A DNA stretch of 64,000 nucleotides from Paractinoplanes maris (GTDB lineage Bacteria > Actinomycetota > Actinomycetes > Mycobacteriales > Micromonosporaceae): contig NZ_JALPVL010000014.1 of assembly GCF_023544465.1 (NCBI RefSeq), positions 1-64,000 of the forward strand, written 5' to 3'. Shown here one piece after another: positions 1-8,811 of this stretch. Each line of letters opens with the position of its first letter. The first letter of the stretch is position 1. Below the pieces are notes generated by a model that saw only the letters and a program-made list of their open reading frames with translations, searched no databases and was not told the origin of the DNA. Both the position numbers and the translations under genes were made by a program.

Positions 1-1
1 G

Positions 2-103
2 ATGGCCGCCCGCCTGGCCGGCGAAGACATCGAACCGCAAGGCCCCATCGAAACCGAAGCGGCCCGACGTCTTCAAGACGAACTCAACCAAGACCCGGAG
101 TAG
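2..103 (+). CDS. C-terminal end of an unidentified protein (partial)
   Basis: An open frame enters from the left edge and stops at TAG 101-103. About 33 residues are visible, rich in Glu, Gln and Arg (ending QDELNQDPE). The in-window ATG at position 2 may be internal. CAA and GAA codons are frequent, unlike most genes here but like the Rpn-type gene at 55.5 kb. No family can be recognised from this tail. Confidence 0.4.
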   Translation: MAARLAGEDIEPQGPIETEAARRLQDELNQDPE

Positions 104-125
104 TCACCAGGTAACCCAACACTCT

Positions 126-208
126 CTAAGGCGTGTTTCGGAAGTGGGCTCGAGCGGCGGGGTCTGGGCCACGCCGCAGCCCGGCTCCACTTCTGAAACA
201 CGCCTTAG
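126..208. terminator. Large hairpin between convergent genes (terminator or MITE-like)
   Basis: Two 22-base arms (126-147 and 187-208) are inverted copies, starting CTAAGGCGTGTTTC and ending CGCCTTAG. They differ at one position, which would still form a G-U pair in RNA. The 39-base centre is itself partly self-complementary. The right arm holds the stop codon (205-207) of the leftward GGDEF/EAL gene, and the rightward gene ends at 103, so the hairpin could terminate both. The long near-perfect arms also resemble a miniature inverted-repeat element. Confidence 0.6.
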
Positions 209-2535
209 CTGTGTACGCCGGCCGAGGCCGCGGACTGCTCGATCAGGCGCGCCGCGTCCGGCTCGGGGACCGGGCGCGAGAAGTAGAAGCCCTGGCCCCG
301 CTCGCAGCCCAGCTCGCGCAGCAGCGCCACCTGGTCGGCGGTCTCGACGCCCTCGGCGATGGTGCTCAGGCGCAGGCCGGCGGCCAGGTCGATGATGGCC
401 TTGACCAGGGTGCGGGCGGCCGGGTCGGCGGTGTCGCCGGTCGGCATGAAGGACCGGTCGATCTTGATGTGGTCGATCGGGAGGTCGCGGAGGTAGGCCA
501 GCGACGAGTAGCCGGTGCCGAAGTCGTCGACCGCCACCCGGACGCCGTGCGAGCGCAACATGCTCAGGTGGCTGATCGCCTGCTCGGTGACCGTGCCCGA
601 GTTGACCAGGACGCCCTCGGTGATCTCCAGGATCAGGGCCTGCGGAGGCAGCCCCGAGGAGCGCAGCGCGTCCAGCACCATCGGGCCGAAATCGGGCTCG
701 CGCAGCTGCCGCGGGGACACGTTGACCGAGACCACCGTCCCGTGCCGGCGATGCCAGCCGGCCACCACCCGGCACGACTCGCGCAGGATCCAGGCCCCGA
801 TCGGCACGATCAGGCCGCTGTCCTCGGAGACGCCGATGAACCGGTCCGGCGGCACCATCTTCTCCCCGGCCGGCTGCCACCGGATCAGCGCCTCGACGCC
901 GGTGATCCGCTCGTCGGCCAGCCGGATGAGCGGCTGGAAGTAGACCAGGAACTCGTCGCGGGTGATCGCCTCGCGCAGCCGTTCGACGGTCCGCGTCGCC
1001 TCCAGCCGCTTCTCGCGCAGCTCCTGGTCGAAGAGCACGAACTGGTTGCGCCCGGCCTCCTTGGCCGCGTGCAGGGCGACGTACGCGTCCCGCAGGAGAT
1101 CCGCCGCGGGCAGGCTCACGTCCAGCTCGCGCAGGCCGATGCTGACCGTGGCGAACAGCTCGTGGTCGTGGACCGGCAACGGGCGCCGCATCGCCAGGAG
1201 CACCCGCTCGGTGGTGGCCCAGGCGTCGGTCAGGGTGGCCCCCTCGAGCAGCACGGCGAACTCGTCGCTGTGCATGCGGGTCACCAGATGGGCGCCGAGC
1301 AGATCGCGCAGCCGCGCCGACACCTCGACCAGCAGGTCGTCGCCGACGGTGTGCCCGAACCGGTCGTTGACGTCCTTGAAGCCGTCCAGATCGAGCAGCA
1401 CCAGCGCGCCCGGCCGGCCCGCGTCCAGGGCCTCGGTCAGCCGGTCGTGCAGCACGGAACGCCGGGGCAGGCCGGTCAGGACGTCGTGCGCGGAGCGGAA
1501 CACCAGTTCCCGCTGCAGTTCCGCCTCGCTGTGCAGCGCCTTCTCGAGGTCGGCGGCCCGCTGGGCGGCGATCCGGTTGAGCTGGCGCATGCGCTGGATG
1601 ACCAGGGCCGAGGTGAAGGCGGTGGCCACCATCGGGACCACCACGTCGAGGCTGCTCAGCGTGCCCGTCAAGCCCTCCCGGAGCAGGAAGAGGCCGGTGA
1701 GCACCGGCGTGGCCACCACGGTGCCGACGTAGACCCGGGTCGCGCCGTGCCGCCCCAGGCTGGCCTGGTTGGCCGGCAGCGGGACGGACCGTTTCATCGA
1801 CGGGTGCAGGGCGGCCACCGCGAGCAGGCCGTTGCCGACCACCCACCCGACGATGCTCAGCGTGGTCGGGAAGCCGGCGCTGCTGCCGACGGTCAGGTAG
1901 GCCGTGTCGGCCACCAGCCGGGCCACGCACGAGCCGGAGACCAGCCAGTAGGACACCGAGCGGGAGTCGCTGAGCAGCAGCAGGCGGACCCCGAAGCCGA
2001 ACAGCACCAGATCCAGGAACGGCTCCACCAACAGGTACGCCTGACTGTGGATGAGCCCGGTGTCGATGAGGGTCGGGTCGACGAACGCCATCCACCAGAC
2101 GACCGCGACGCCGCACGTGATGATCGCGCTCTCGGTCAGGCCGAGCACCGCTGCTCCGGGCCGCCGGTGGTTGGGCAGCAGAGCGACACCGGCACAGAGG
2201 ATCGGGTACGTGATGCCGTAGACGATGTTGATGGCGACCGGGCTGCCGGCCATCGACGTCGGCAGGAGCACCGAGACGATGACGTTGCCGGCCAGGGCCA
2301 GCCCGACCGAGGTGAAGATCAGCCACCAGGCCCGCGGGAACGGCGGCCGGTGCAGCCGCACCCCGGTGGCGATCGCGGCCAGGGCCAGGGCCGCGCTCCC
2401 GAGCATGAGCGTGGCCAGCCCGCCGAGCGTGGACACCACGAAGGCGAACGGGACGAGGAGGACGGCGACGGCCACACCCGCCCAGAGCAACCCCACCGCC
2501 CGCCCGCCGGGTGGCTGCGCCAACTCGTTCCCCAC
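205..2535 (-). CDS. Membrane GGDEF/EAL protein, probable c-di-GMP phosphodiesterase
   Basis: 776 residues from a GTG start. Residues 1-320 hold about nine membrane spans with no recognisable ligand pocket. A GGDEF domain follows (about 345-505), but its signature is degenerate: HSDEF at 422-426, so cyclase activity is doubtful. The EAL domain (about 525-770) keeps the EAL triad and the motifs NVSPRQL, EITEG, DDFGTGYSSL, KIDRSF and AEGVET, so it should hydrolyse c-di-GMP, with the GGDEF part perhaps acting as a GTP sensor. The membrane region shares a spacing and an ALHPSM motif with the cyclase at 18.0-19.5 kb, which suggests a common sensor ancestor. The stop codon lies inside the 126-208 hairpin. 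Confidence 0.88.
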   Translation of the reverse strand: MGNELAQPPGGRAVGLLWAGVAVAVLLVPFAFVVSTLGGLATLMLGSAALALAAIATGVRLHRPPFPRAWWLIFTSVGLALAGNVIVSVLLPTSMAGSPVAINIVYGITYPILCAGVALLPNHRRPGAAVLGLTESAIITCGVAVVWWMAFVDPTLIDTGLIHSQAYLLVEPFLDLVLFGFGVRLLLLSDSRSVSYWLVSGSCVARLVADTAYLTVGSSAGFPTTLSIVGWVVGNGLLAVAALHPSMKRSVPLPANQASLGRHGATRVYVGTVVATPVLTGLFLLREGLTGTLSSLDVVVPMVATAFTSALVIQRMRQLNRIAAQRAADLEKALHSEAELQRELVFRSAHDVLTGLPRRSVLHDRLTEALDAGRPGALVLLDLDGFKDVNDRFGHTVGDDLLVEVSARLRDLLGAHLVTRMHSDEFAVLLEGATLTDAWATTERVLLAMRRPLPVHDHELFATVSIGLRELDVSLPAADLLRDAYVALHAAKEAGRNQFVLFDQELREKRLEATRTVERLREAITRDEFLVYFQPLIRLADERITGVEALIRWQPAGEKMVPPDRFIGVSEDSGLIVPIGAWILRESCRVVAGWHRRHGTVVSVNVSPRQLREPDFGPMVLDALRSSGLPPQALILEITEGVLVNSGTVTEQAISHLSMLRSHGVRVAVDDFGTGYSSLAYLRDLPIDHIKIDRSFMPTGDTADPAARTLVKAIIDLAAGLRLSTIAEGVETADQVALLRELGCERGQGFYFSRPVPEPDAARLIEQSAASAGVHS

Positions 2536-2594
2536 AGCATTACCGTTACATGCTGGGCCGTCCCGTGTGCCCCGAACGGACAGGCATCGACGGC

Positions 2595-4259
2595 TCAGCG
2601 GTTGGAACGCTCGCGGCGCACGGTGGCGCGTCGGCCGCGGATGGTGGCCTGGGAGAGCGCCTTGATGACCCGCTCGGCCGCCGAGTCCGGCACCTCGACC
2701 AACGAGAACCGCTCGGTGATCTGGATCGCGCCGATGTCGCGGGCGGGCAGGCCGGCCTCGCCGGCGATCGCGCCCACCAGGTCCTGCGGGCGCAGCCCGG
2801 CCCGGCGGCCGATGCCGACGAACAGGCGGGTCACGCCGGCGTCGGAGGGCCGCGACCGGCGGTCGCCGCGGGGCTCCCGGTCGCTGCGGGCCGGGGCCGG
2901 GGACGGGATCTCCTGCTCGTCGACGTCGCCGCCGGCCGCCTCGTGCAGCAGCTTGACCGCGGCCAGGGCGACGTTCTCGAGGTCGGCCTCGTCGGTCAGC
3001 GAGTCGATGACCACGCGGAAGCGCTGCAGGTCGTCGTCCTCCAGAGCCGCGTGCAGGGCGGCCCGGGTCAGCTCGAGCCGCCGGGCCCGCAGGTCGGTCA
3101 CCGTGGGCAGGCGCTCGATCGGGATGCGGCGGCCGGTCAGTCGTTCGATCGCCTTGAGCATGCGCTGCTCGCGCGGCTCGACCAGGGTGATCGCGACGCC
3201 CTCGCGCCCGGCCCGGCCGACCCGGCCGATGCGGTGGACATATGCCTCCGGCGCGGACGGGACGTTGAAGTTGATCACGTGGGTGAGCTGTTCGACGTCG
3301 AGGCCGCGGGCGGCCACGTCGGTGGCCACCAGCAACTCGGTGCTGCCGCCGCGCAGCCGGCCCATCACCCGGTCACGCTGGTCCTGGCTCATGCCGCCGT
3401 GCAGGGCCTCGGCCCGGTAACCACGACCGTTGAGCGCCTCGGTGACCGAGTCGACCTCCTCGCGCGTCCGGCAGAAGACGATCGCCGCCGCGGGCGCCTC
3501 GACGTCGAGGATGCGGCCCAGGGCAGCCGCCTTGTGGGCGCGGGCCACCACATACGCGCTCTGGCGCACCAGCGGCAGCTCGCCGGCGGACGCGACCTCG
3601 CGGCCCATCTGGATGCGCACGGGATCGCGCAGGTGCCGGCGGGCGATGGCGTCGATCCGCGGCGGCATGGTCGCCGAGAAGAGCACGGTCTGCCGCTCGG
3701 CCGGCGTCTCGGCCAGGATCGCCTCGATGTCCTCGGCGAAGCCCATGTCGAGCATCTCGTCGGCCTCGTCGAGCACCACCGTGCGCACGTCGCCGAGGTG
3801 CAGCGTGCCGCGGCTGATGTGGTCGAGAACGCGGCCGGGCGTGCCGACCACGACCTGCACACCCCGCTGCAGCGCCTGCAGCTGCCGCCCGATCGGCTGT
3901 CCGCCGTAGACCGGCAGCACCCGCACGCCCAGGTCACGCCCGTAGCGGTGGACCGCCTGGGAGACCTGCTCGGCCAGCTCGCGGGTCGGCACCAGGGCCA
4001 GCGCCTGCGGGCCGCCCGTGCGGTCGGCGGTCAGCGACTGCAGGATGGGCAGCGCGAAGGCCGCCGTCTTGCCGGTGCCGGTGGCCGCCTGGCCCACCAG
4101 GTCGTGGCCGGCCAGCACCGGGGGGATGGCCTCGCGCTGGATCGGCGTGGGCTCCTCGTAGCCGAGGCTGACGAGCGCGCGCAGCAGCTCCGGTCGAAGC
4201 CCCAATCCCGCGAAGCCTGCCTCGGACTCGACCAGGTCTTCGTCCATGGCGTCTTCCAT
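2595..4259 (-). CDS. deaD: DEAD-box ATP-dependent RNA helicase with DbpA-type C-terminus
   Basis: 554 residues. The helicase core is complete: Q motif PTPIQ (about 37-41), Walker A ATGTGKT (59-65), PTRELA (91-96), GTPGR, DEAD (164-167), SAT (195-197), then the second RecA fold with TDVAARGLD and HRIGRVGRAG. The last 80 residues form a DbpA-like RNA-binding domain (VTRLFVGIGR...). The family unwinds structured RNA in ribosome assembly and cold response. The start is ATG at 4259; an in-frame ATG four codons in (MDEDLVE) is an alternative. Single-gene transcript, with an SDR gene upstream on the same strand separated by about 48 bases. Confidence 0.93.
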   Translation of the reverse strand: MEDAMDEDLVESEAGFAGLGLRPELLRALVSLGYEEPTPIQREAIPPVLAGHDLVGQAATGTGKTAAFALPILQSLTADRTGGPQALALVPTRELAEQVSQAVHRYGRDLGVRVLPVYGGQPIGRQLQALQRGVQVVVGTPGRVLDHISRGTLHLGDVRTVVLDEADEMLDMGFAEDIEAILAETPAERQTVLFSATMPPRIDAIARRHLRDPVRIQMGREVASAGELPLVRQSAYVVARAHKAAALGRILDVEAPAAAIVFCRTREEVDSVTEALNGRGYRAEALHGGMSQDQRDRVMGRLRGGSTELLVATDVAARGLDVEQLTHVINFNVPSAPEAYVHRIGRVGRAGREGVAITLVEPREQRMLKAIERLTGRRIPIERLPTVTDLRARRLELTRAALHAALEDDDLQRFRVVIDSLTDEADLENVALAAVKLLHEAAGGDVDEQEIPSPAPARSDREPRGDRRSRPSDAGVTRLFVGIGRRAGLRPQDLVGAIAGEAGLPARDIGAIQITERFSLVEVPDSAAERVIKALSQATIRGRRATVRRERSNR

Positions 4260-4307
4260 GGCAAGAAGGATACGAGCCGCACGCCGGAGCCCCTCGCGCG
4301 GCCTCGC

Positions 4308-5123
4308 TCAGCCGGCCGGCGTCCCGAACGCCGCCAGCGACACCGCCTGCCAGTCACGCCAGGTGTGCAGGCGATCCTCGTAGATCGTCTCGATCTCGGC
4401 CAGGACATCGCCGAGGATCAGCCGGCGCGGCGGGTCGGCGGCATCGACCAGCGCGAGGATCGCCGGCCCGGTGGCGGCCGGGTCGCCGACCCGGAAGGCC
4501 GGCGCCGTGGCCTCGCGGGTCCCGGCGTAGTCGGGCAGCTCGGCGCTGGTCCGCAGACCCCGCGACGCGAAGCCGGTGGCGAACGGGCCGGGCTCGACCA
4601 GGGTGACGTGCACGCCGAAGCCCTCGATCTCCTGGGTGAGGGCCTCCGTGAGACCTTCGACCGCCCACTTCGAGGCGTGATAGGCGCCGAAGCCGGGGTA
4701 GGCGCGGACGCCGCCCTCGCTGGTCACCTGGAGCAGGTGACCGGCGCCCTGGCGGCGCAGGACGGGCAGGACGGCCTGGGTCACCCAGACCGCACCGAAG
4801 AAGTTGGTCTCCATCTGCTGCCGCAGCTCGCGCTCGGTGACCTCCTCGACCATGCCGGTGTGGCCGTAGCCGGCGCTGTTGACGACGACGTCGAGGCGCC
4901 CGAAGCGCCGCACGGCGTTCTCGACGGCCGCGAAGACCTCTTCCCGATCGGTGACGTCGAGCTCCAGCGGCAGCACGGCCTCTCCGAAGCGCTCGACGAG
5001 GTCGTCCAGCGACGTGGTGTCGCGGGCGGTGGCGACCACCCGATCGCCGCGGTCGAGGGCGGCCCGCGCCCAGAGCCGGCCGAAGCCGCTGGAGGTGCCG
5101 GTGATGAACCAGATTTTGCTCAT
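4308..5123 (-). CDS. Short-chain dehydrogenase/reductase
   Basis: 271-residue classical SDR. The cofactor loop GTSSGFG is at 9-15, NSAGYG follows strand 4, the catalytic Ser lies in VTSEGG, and YHASK carries the Tyr and Lys. The Arg after the first strands (ATARD) suggests NADP preference. Members of this group are often annotated as oxidoreductases of unknown substrate, and nothing here fixes the substrate. Transcribed divergently from the LysR gene at 5206, so it is the likely regulatory target of that protein. Confidence 0.9.
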   Translation of the reverse strand: MSKIWFITGTSSGFGRLWARAALDRGDRVVATARDTTSLDDLVERFGEAVLPLELDVTDREEVFAAVENAVRRFGRLDVVVNSAGYGHTGMVEEVTERELRQQMETNFFGAVWVTQAVLPVLRRQGAGHLLQVTSEGGVRAYPGFGAYHASKWAVEGLTEALTQEIEGFGVHVTLVEPGPFATGFASRGLRTSAELPDYAGTREATAPAFRVGDPAATGPAILALVDAADPPRRLILGDVLAEIETIYEDRLHTWRDWQAVSLAAFGTPAG

Positions 5124-5205
5124 GCGATCGAGTCTGCGCGTGCGGCCGGCATGCCACCAGCGAATGATCGTCAGGGCAGGTATTCCGTGCTGGCATAGTG
5201 GCGGG
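5124..5205. promoter_or_regulatory. Divergent SDR/LysR promoter region
   Basis: This 82-base gap separates two divergent genes, the usual layout for LysR control. A split inverted repeat ATGCCA (5151-5156) and TGGCAT (5191-5196) is visible, with 34 bases between the arms. It is a candidate LysR contact, but short and weakly supported. Confidence 0.35.
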
Positions 5206-6102
5206 ATGAGCCTGGACGTTCATCCCCAGCTGCTGCGGGCGCTGCGGGCGGTCCTCGAGACCGGCTCGCTCACCGCCGCGTCCGAGCGGCTCGGCTTCAC
5301 CCAGTCCGCGCTCTCCAAGCAGATCGCCTCGCTGGAGTCCGCGGCCGGCGTGCGGCTGCTGCGCCGCGGCCCGCGCGGGGTCGAGCCGACCGAGGCCGGC
5401 CACCGCCTGGCCGCCCGGGCTGCCGCCGTCCTGGATCAGCTCGACGCCGCCCAGCGCGAACTGGCCGACCTGGCCGCGCCGGTCGGTGGCCGGGTCGCGC
5501 TCGGCGGGTTCCCCACCACGGCCATGCGGCTTGTCCCGCGCACGATCGCCCGGCTCCGCGCCGACCACCCGTCGATCAGGATCGACTTCCTCGAGTCCTC
5601 GACCAACGTGCAGATCCGGCGGCTGCGCGCGGGCCGCCTCGACCTGGCGCTCCTGTCGTCCGGCGAGGGCCTGCCCGACTGGGACCTGACCGGCATCGAG
5701 GCCGAGCGGCTGCCGTCCGGCCCGCTCCTGCTGGCCGTGGGCAAGCAGCACCGGCTCGCCCGGACGGGCCGGGTCGCGGTGGCCGACCTGGCCGGCGAGG
5801 AGTGGATAGCCGGGCGCGGGGCGCGGGGCGAGCCGCAGTTCGGCGCCTGGCCGACGCTGCCCAGTCCCCGGGTGACGGCCGAGCTCGCCGACTGGTCGAC
5901 CCGGCTCGGCTTCGTCGCCGCCGGGCTCGGGGTCACGACCGTGCCGAGCCTGGCCGCGGGCGCGCTGCCCGACGGTGTCGTCTGCGTCGAGGTCGACGAT
6001 CCCCAGTGGACGGGCCGCCAGTTGCTGCTCGCGCGGGTCGGCACCCTCACCGGCCCGGCCCGGGCGGTCCGCTCCGCACTGATCCGCGAGGCCACGGCTT
6101 GA
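5206..6102 (+). CDS. LysR-family transcriptional regulator
   Basis: 298 residues from ATG 5206. The N-terminal winged helix reads GSLTAASERLGFTQSALSKQ with the usual LysR spacing, followed by an effector-binding domain of two alpha/beta lobes (about 90-295). It is divergent from the SDR gene 82 bases away and probably controls that gene and itself in response to an unknown small molecule. A longer upstream open frame exists, but this start matches the conserved LysR N-terminus. Confidence 0.92.
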   Translation: MSLDVHPQLLRALRAVLETGSLTAASERLGFTQSALSKQIASLESAAGVRLLRRGPRGVEPTEAGHRLAARAAAVLDQLDAAQRELADLAAPVGGRVALGGFPTTAMRLVPRTIARLRADHPSIRIDFLESSTNVQIRRLRAGRLDLALLSSGEGLPDWDLTGIEAERLPSGPLLLAVGKQHRLARTGRVAVADLAGEEWIAGRGARGEPQFGAWPTLPSPRVTAELADWSTRLGFVAAGLGVTTVPSLAAGALPDGVVCVEVDDPQWTGRQLLLARVGTLTGPARAVRSALIREATA

Positions 6103-6251
6103 CGGCCCCGCGTCCGCAAATGCCGTTCGCAGCCGCCTCGGTGCAGACCGTCGAGATCCCGGGTGCGATCGGGTGAGATCTTCTCAAGCACGGGTGCGAG
6201 CGGCCGATGGGAACGGCCGACCGTGGTGAGCCGTGAGAGAGGCGCGTCCGC

Positions 6252-6896
6252 ATGCAACCCGAGCATGGCCCGCAGGCGTGGGGATCCCAGCCGACCTACC
6301 CCGCCCCGCCGGCTCAACCCCCGGCACCGCCGGCGTACTACAGCGGGCCGGGAGCACCGGCCCACCCGCCGCAGGCCGGCGGGGCCGGAGCGCCGCCCCC
6401 GCCGCCTCCGTGGATGGTGCAGTACCAGCCGAACGCGCCCGCCGCGCGCAAGCGGGGCGGCCCGCGCAAGGCGCTGGTCATCGGCGCGATCGCCGTGGTG
6501 GGGCTGCTCGGCGCGGGCACGGCCGGGGTCAACGCGTTCGCCAGGCACGAGGTGTGCTCGGCGTTGGAGGGTGATTCCACGCTGACCGGGTCGGCCGGTT
6601 CCGAGGCACCCACGGCGGGCCAGTTCGAGCAGGTCCGCCAGGGTGCCGACGAGATGCGCGGCTACAGTCGCATGCTGGTCCTCGACGGCGACCTCAGCGC
6701 GGCCGTCGACGGTCTGGCCGACGACGCCGACCAGCTCGTCGATGTGCTGTCGGCCAACGGGACCGGTTCGGTGGAACAGATCGCGGCCGGCGGCGGGATG
6801 GCCGAGCTGCTGACGCTGGCCGGTTCGATCAACAGCCACGCCCGCGCGGCCCAGCGCGCCTGCGACCTCCCGGTCACCGGCATCTTCAAGGATTGA
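6252..6896 (+). CDS. Proline-rich single-span membrane protein, function unknown
   Basis: 214 residues. The first 65 are rich in Pro, Ala, Gly and Tyr with short PPAQPP-type runs (a disordered cytoplasmic segment), followed by a basic KRGGPRK stop and one membrane span (about 76-96). An extracytoplasmic helical region of about 115 residues follows, containing two cysteines (one near the membrane, one near the C-terminus) that could pair. The layout is common in actinobacterial envelope proteins, but I do not recognise a family. ATG 6252 follows a GAGAGAGGCG purine stretch. Confidence 0.75.
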   Translation: MQPEHGPQAWGSQPTYPAPPAQPPAPPAYYSGPGAPAHPPQAGGAGAPPPPPPWMVQYQPNAPAARKRGGPRKALVIGAIAVVGLLGAGTAGVNAFARHEVCSALEGDSTLTGSAGSEAPTAGQFEQVRQGADEMRGYSRMLVLDGDLSAAVDGLADDADQLVDVLSANGTGSVEQIAAGGGMAELLTLAGSINSHARAAQRACDLPVTGIFKD

Positions 6897-6927
6897 TCCG
6901 GGCGCCCGGCGCGCCTAGTTTCGAGGT

Positions 6928-7923
6928 ATGCCTGGGCAGGGTTTCCGGCTCGATGCGGCGATCGCCGACGTGTACGGCGATCTGCGGCTGGCGCCCGTGC
7001 TGCGCCGGCTGCTGCGGCACAGCGGGCGGCTCACCGGGTCGGCCGCGGGCAGCATCTCGCTGGTCGACGCAGCTCGCGGGCACTATGTGAAGGCGGCCGA
7101 GATCGGCGCGCACTGCCGGCTCGGGCAGCGGTTCCCGCTCGACGAGGGCGCCACCGGCAAGGCGTTCGACCGGCGCCGGCCGGTGGTCATCCCGGACTAC
7201 GGACGGCTGCGGGCCGGGCACCTGGCCGGCACCGATCCGGCCCGCCGGGGCGCCGCCGTGGCCGTGCCGATCTGGTGGCGCGGTGATGTGATCGCGGTGA
7301 ACGTCGTCTTCGCACCGACCACCGACGACTTCCCGGCCGGCGCGGTGGACGACCTGGAGGCGCTGACCCAGACCGCGGCGGCCGCGATCGTCCTGTCGGG
7401 ACGGCACGATCCGTCGCTCGGGGCGCTGATCGCCCGGCAGATCCCGGCCACGGTCACCGAGGCCGGCGCCGTCCGGCCGGTCTCCCCCGCGGTGGCCCGC
7501 CTCGCCACCGAGCTGGTCACCGCCGCGGCCCGGGCGGCCGTCGACGGTGCGCAGCAGCGGGTCGCCGTGGTCTATCGCGACGACGGCCTGCGGCTGCTCG
7601 TGCAGCAGGAGGGTGGTCTCCGTCCGGACGAGACGTTCCGGCGCGACGGTGTCACGGTCGAGGAGGTCCCGGGCTGGGGCGTCCTGGTGCGCGCCGAGCT
7701 CCCGTACGCGATGGAACCTCCGCCCTTCTCGCCGCGCGAGGCCGAGGTGCTGGCCCTGCTGCGGGAGGGCCTGACCGACCGCGAGATCGCCGCGCGCCTG
7801 GTCGTGTCGCCCAAGACGATCGAGAAGCACGTCGCCGCGGTGCTGCGCAAGACCGGGACGACCCGGCGCACGGCGGCCGTGGTGGTCGCGCTCGACAACG
7901 GGTGGATTCCCCCATACCGATGA
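6928..7923 (+). CDS. GAF-domain LuxR-type transcriptional regulator
   Basis: 331 residues. Residues about 15-155 resemble a GAF sensor domain (DEGATGKAFDRRRPVVIPDY and a following strand-helix core). The C-terminal 60 residues are a LuxR helix-turn-helix beginning FSPREAEVLALLREG, with the recognition helix around VSPKTIEKH. There is no receiver domain, so activity should depend on a ligand or partner bound by the GAF domain. The aldolase gene starts 27 bases downstream on the same strand, so this regulator may lead or control the sugar operon. Confidence 0.85.
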   Translation: MPGQGFRLDAAIADVYGDLRLAPVLRRLLRHSGRLTGSAAGSISLVDAARGHYVKAAEIGAHCRLGQRFPLDEGATGKAFDRRRPVVIPDYGRLRAGHLAGTDPARRGAAVAVPIWWRGDVIAVNVVFAPTTDDFPAGAVDDLEALTQTAAAAIVLSGRHDPSLGALIARQIPATVTEAGAVRPVSPAVARLATELVTAAARAAVDGAQQRVAVVYRDDGLRLLVQQEGGLRPDETFRRDGVTVEEVPGWGVLVRAELPYAMEPPPFSPREAEVLALLREGLTDREIAARLVVSPKTIEKHVAAVLRKTGTTRRTAAVVVALDNGWIPPYR

Positions 7924-7950
7924 TCGGCGGCCCCGGCTTGACTGAGCCTC

Positions 7951-8811
7951 GTGCCCATCGTCGCCCTGAAGGACATCCTCGACCGCGCGCTCGCCGAGCG
8001 GTACGGGGTGGCCGCCATCAACATCATCAACGACCTCACCATCGAGGCCGTCGTCGCGGCCGCCGCCGAGGAGCGCGCGCCGGTCATCCTGCAGACCTCG
8101 GTCAAGACCGTCAAACAGTACGGCCGGGGGCAGCTGCACGGCATCGTCGAGGCACTGGTCGCCGACGCCGAGGTGCCGGTCACCCTGCATCTCGACCACT
8201 GTCCCGACCGGAGGGTGATCTCCGACTGCCTGGCCGGCGGGTGGAACTCCGTGCTGTTCGACGCGCACGAGCTCGACGTGGCCGAGAACCTGCGGCAGAC
8301 GACCGAGGTGGTGGCCGAGGCCCGCCGGGCCGGCGCCCACGTCGAGGGCGAGATCGAGGGCATCCAGGGCGTCGAGGACGATCTCGGCTCGGACGACGCG
8401 CCGGCCGTGCGGAGCCTCGAGGTGGCGGTCGACTTCATCCGGCGGACCGGTGTCGACTGTTTCGCGCCGGCCATCGGCAACGCGCACGGACAGTACAAGC
8501 AGGCCCCGGTGCTGAACGCGCAGCGGATCAGCGATCTGGTGACCGCCACCGGCATCCCGATGGCCCTGCACGGCGGCACCGGATTGTCCGACGAGCAGTT
8601 CAGCGACCTGATCGCCCGCGGCTGCGCCAAGGTGAACATCTCGACCGCGCTCAAGGAGACGTTCATGAAGTCCGGGCTGGACTTCCTGCGGGAGACGGCC
8701 GAGCGCGACAAGTGGGATCCGCCGTCGCTGTTCCGGCATCAGCGGACGGCGGTGCTCGAGATGGCCCGGCGGCACATCCGGCTGTTCGGCGGATCGGGGC
8801 GGGCCTGGTGA
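7951..8811 (+). CDS. Class II (zinc) fructose-bisphosphate-type aldolase
   Basis: 286 residues from GTG 7951. The class II signature is present: HLDHC (80-84, zinc His and catalytic Asp), HVEGEIEGI (130-138), NAHGQYK and ALHGGTG for zinc and phosphate binding. The family cleaves or forms ketose phosphates using dihydroxyacetone phosphate. The stop overlaps the GTG of the next gene by four bases. Linkage to a HAD phosphatase and DhaL/DhaK-type kinase argues for a catabolic ketose route rather than housekeeping glycolysis. The exact substrate (fructose, tagatose or a shorter ketose phosphate) cannot be read from sequence. Confidence 0.87.
   Translation: MPIVALKDILDRALAERYGVAAINIINDLTIEAVVAAAAEERAPVILQTSVKTVKQYGRGQLHGIVEALVADAEVPVTLHLDHCPDRRVISDCLAGGWNSVLFDAHELDVAENLRQTTEVVAEARRAGAHVEGEIEGIQGVEDDLGSDDAPAVRSLEVAVDFIRRTGVDCFAPAIGNAHGQYKQAPVLNAQRISDLVTATGIPMALHGGTGLSDEQFSDLIARGCAKVNISTALKETFMKSGLDFLRETAERDKWDPPSLFRHQRTAVLEMARRHIRLFGGSGRAW

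Noticed and set aside
133..3420. Rightward open frame of about 1,095 codons
   Set aside because: Antisense to the GGDEF/EAL and helicase genes. High GC removes stops from the opposite strand, and the translation is low-complexity Arg/Gly/Pro/Gln without domains.
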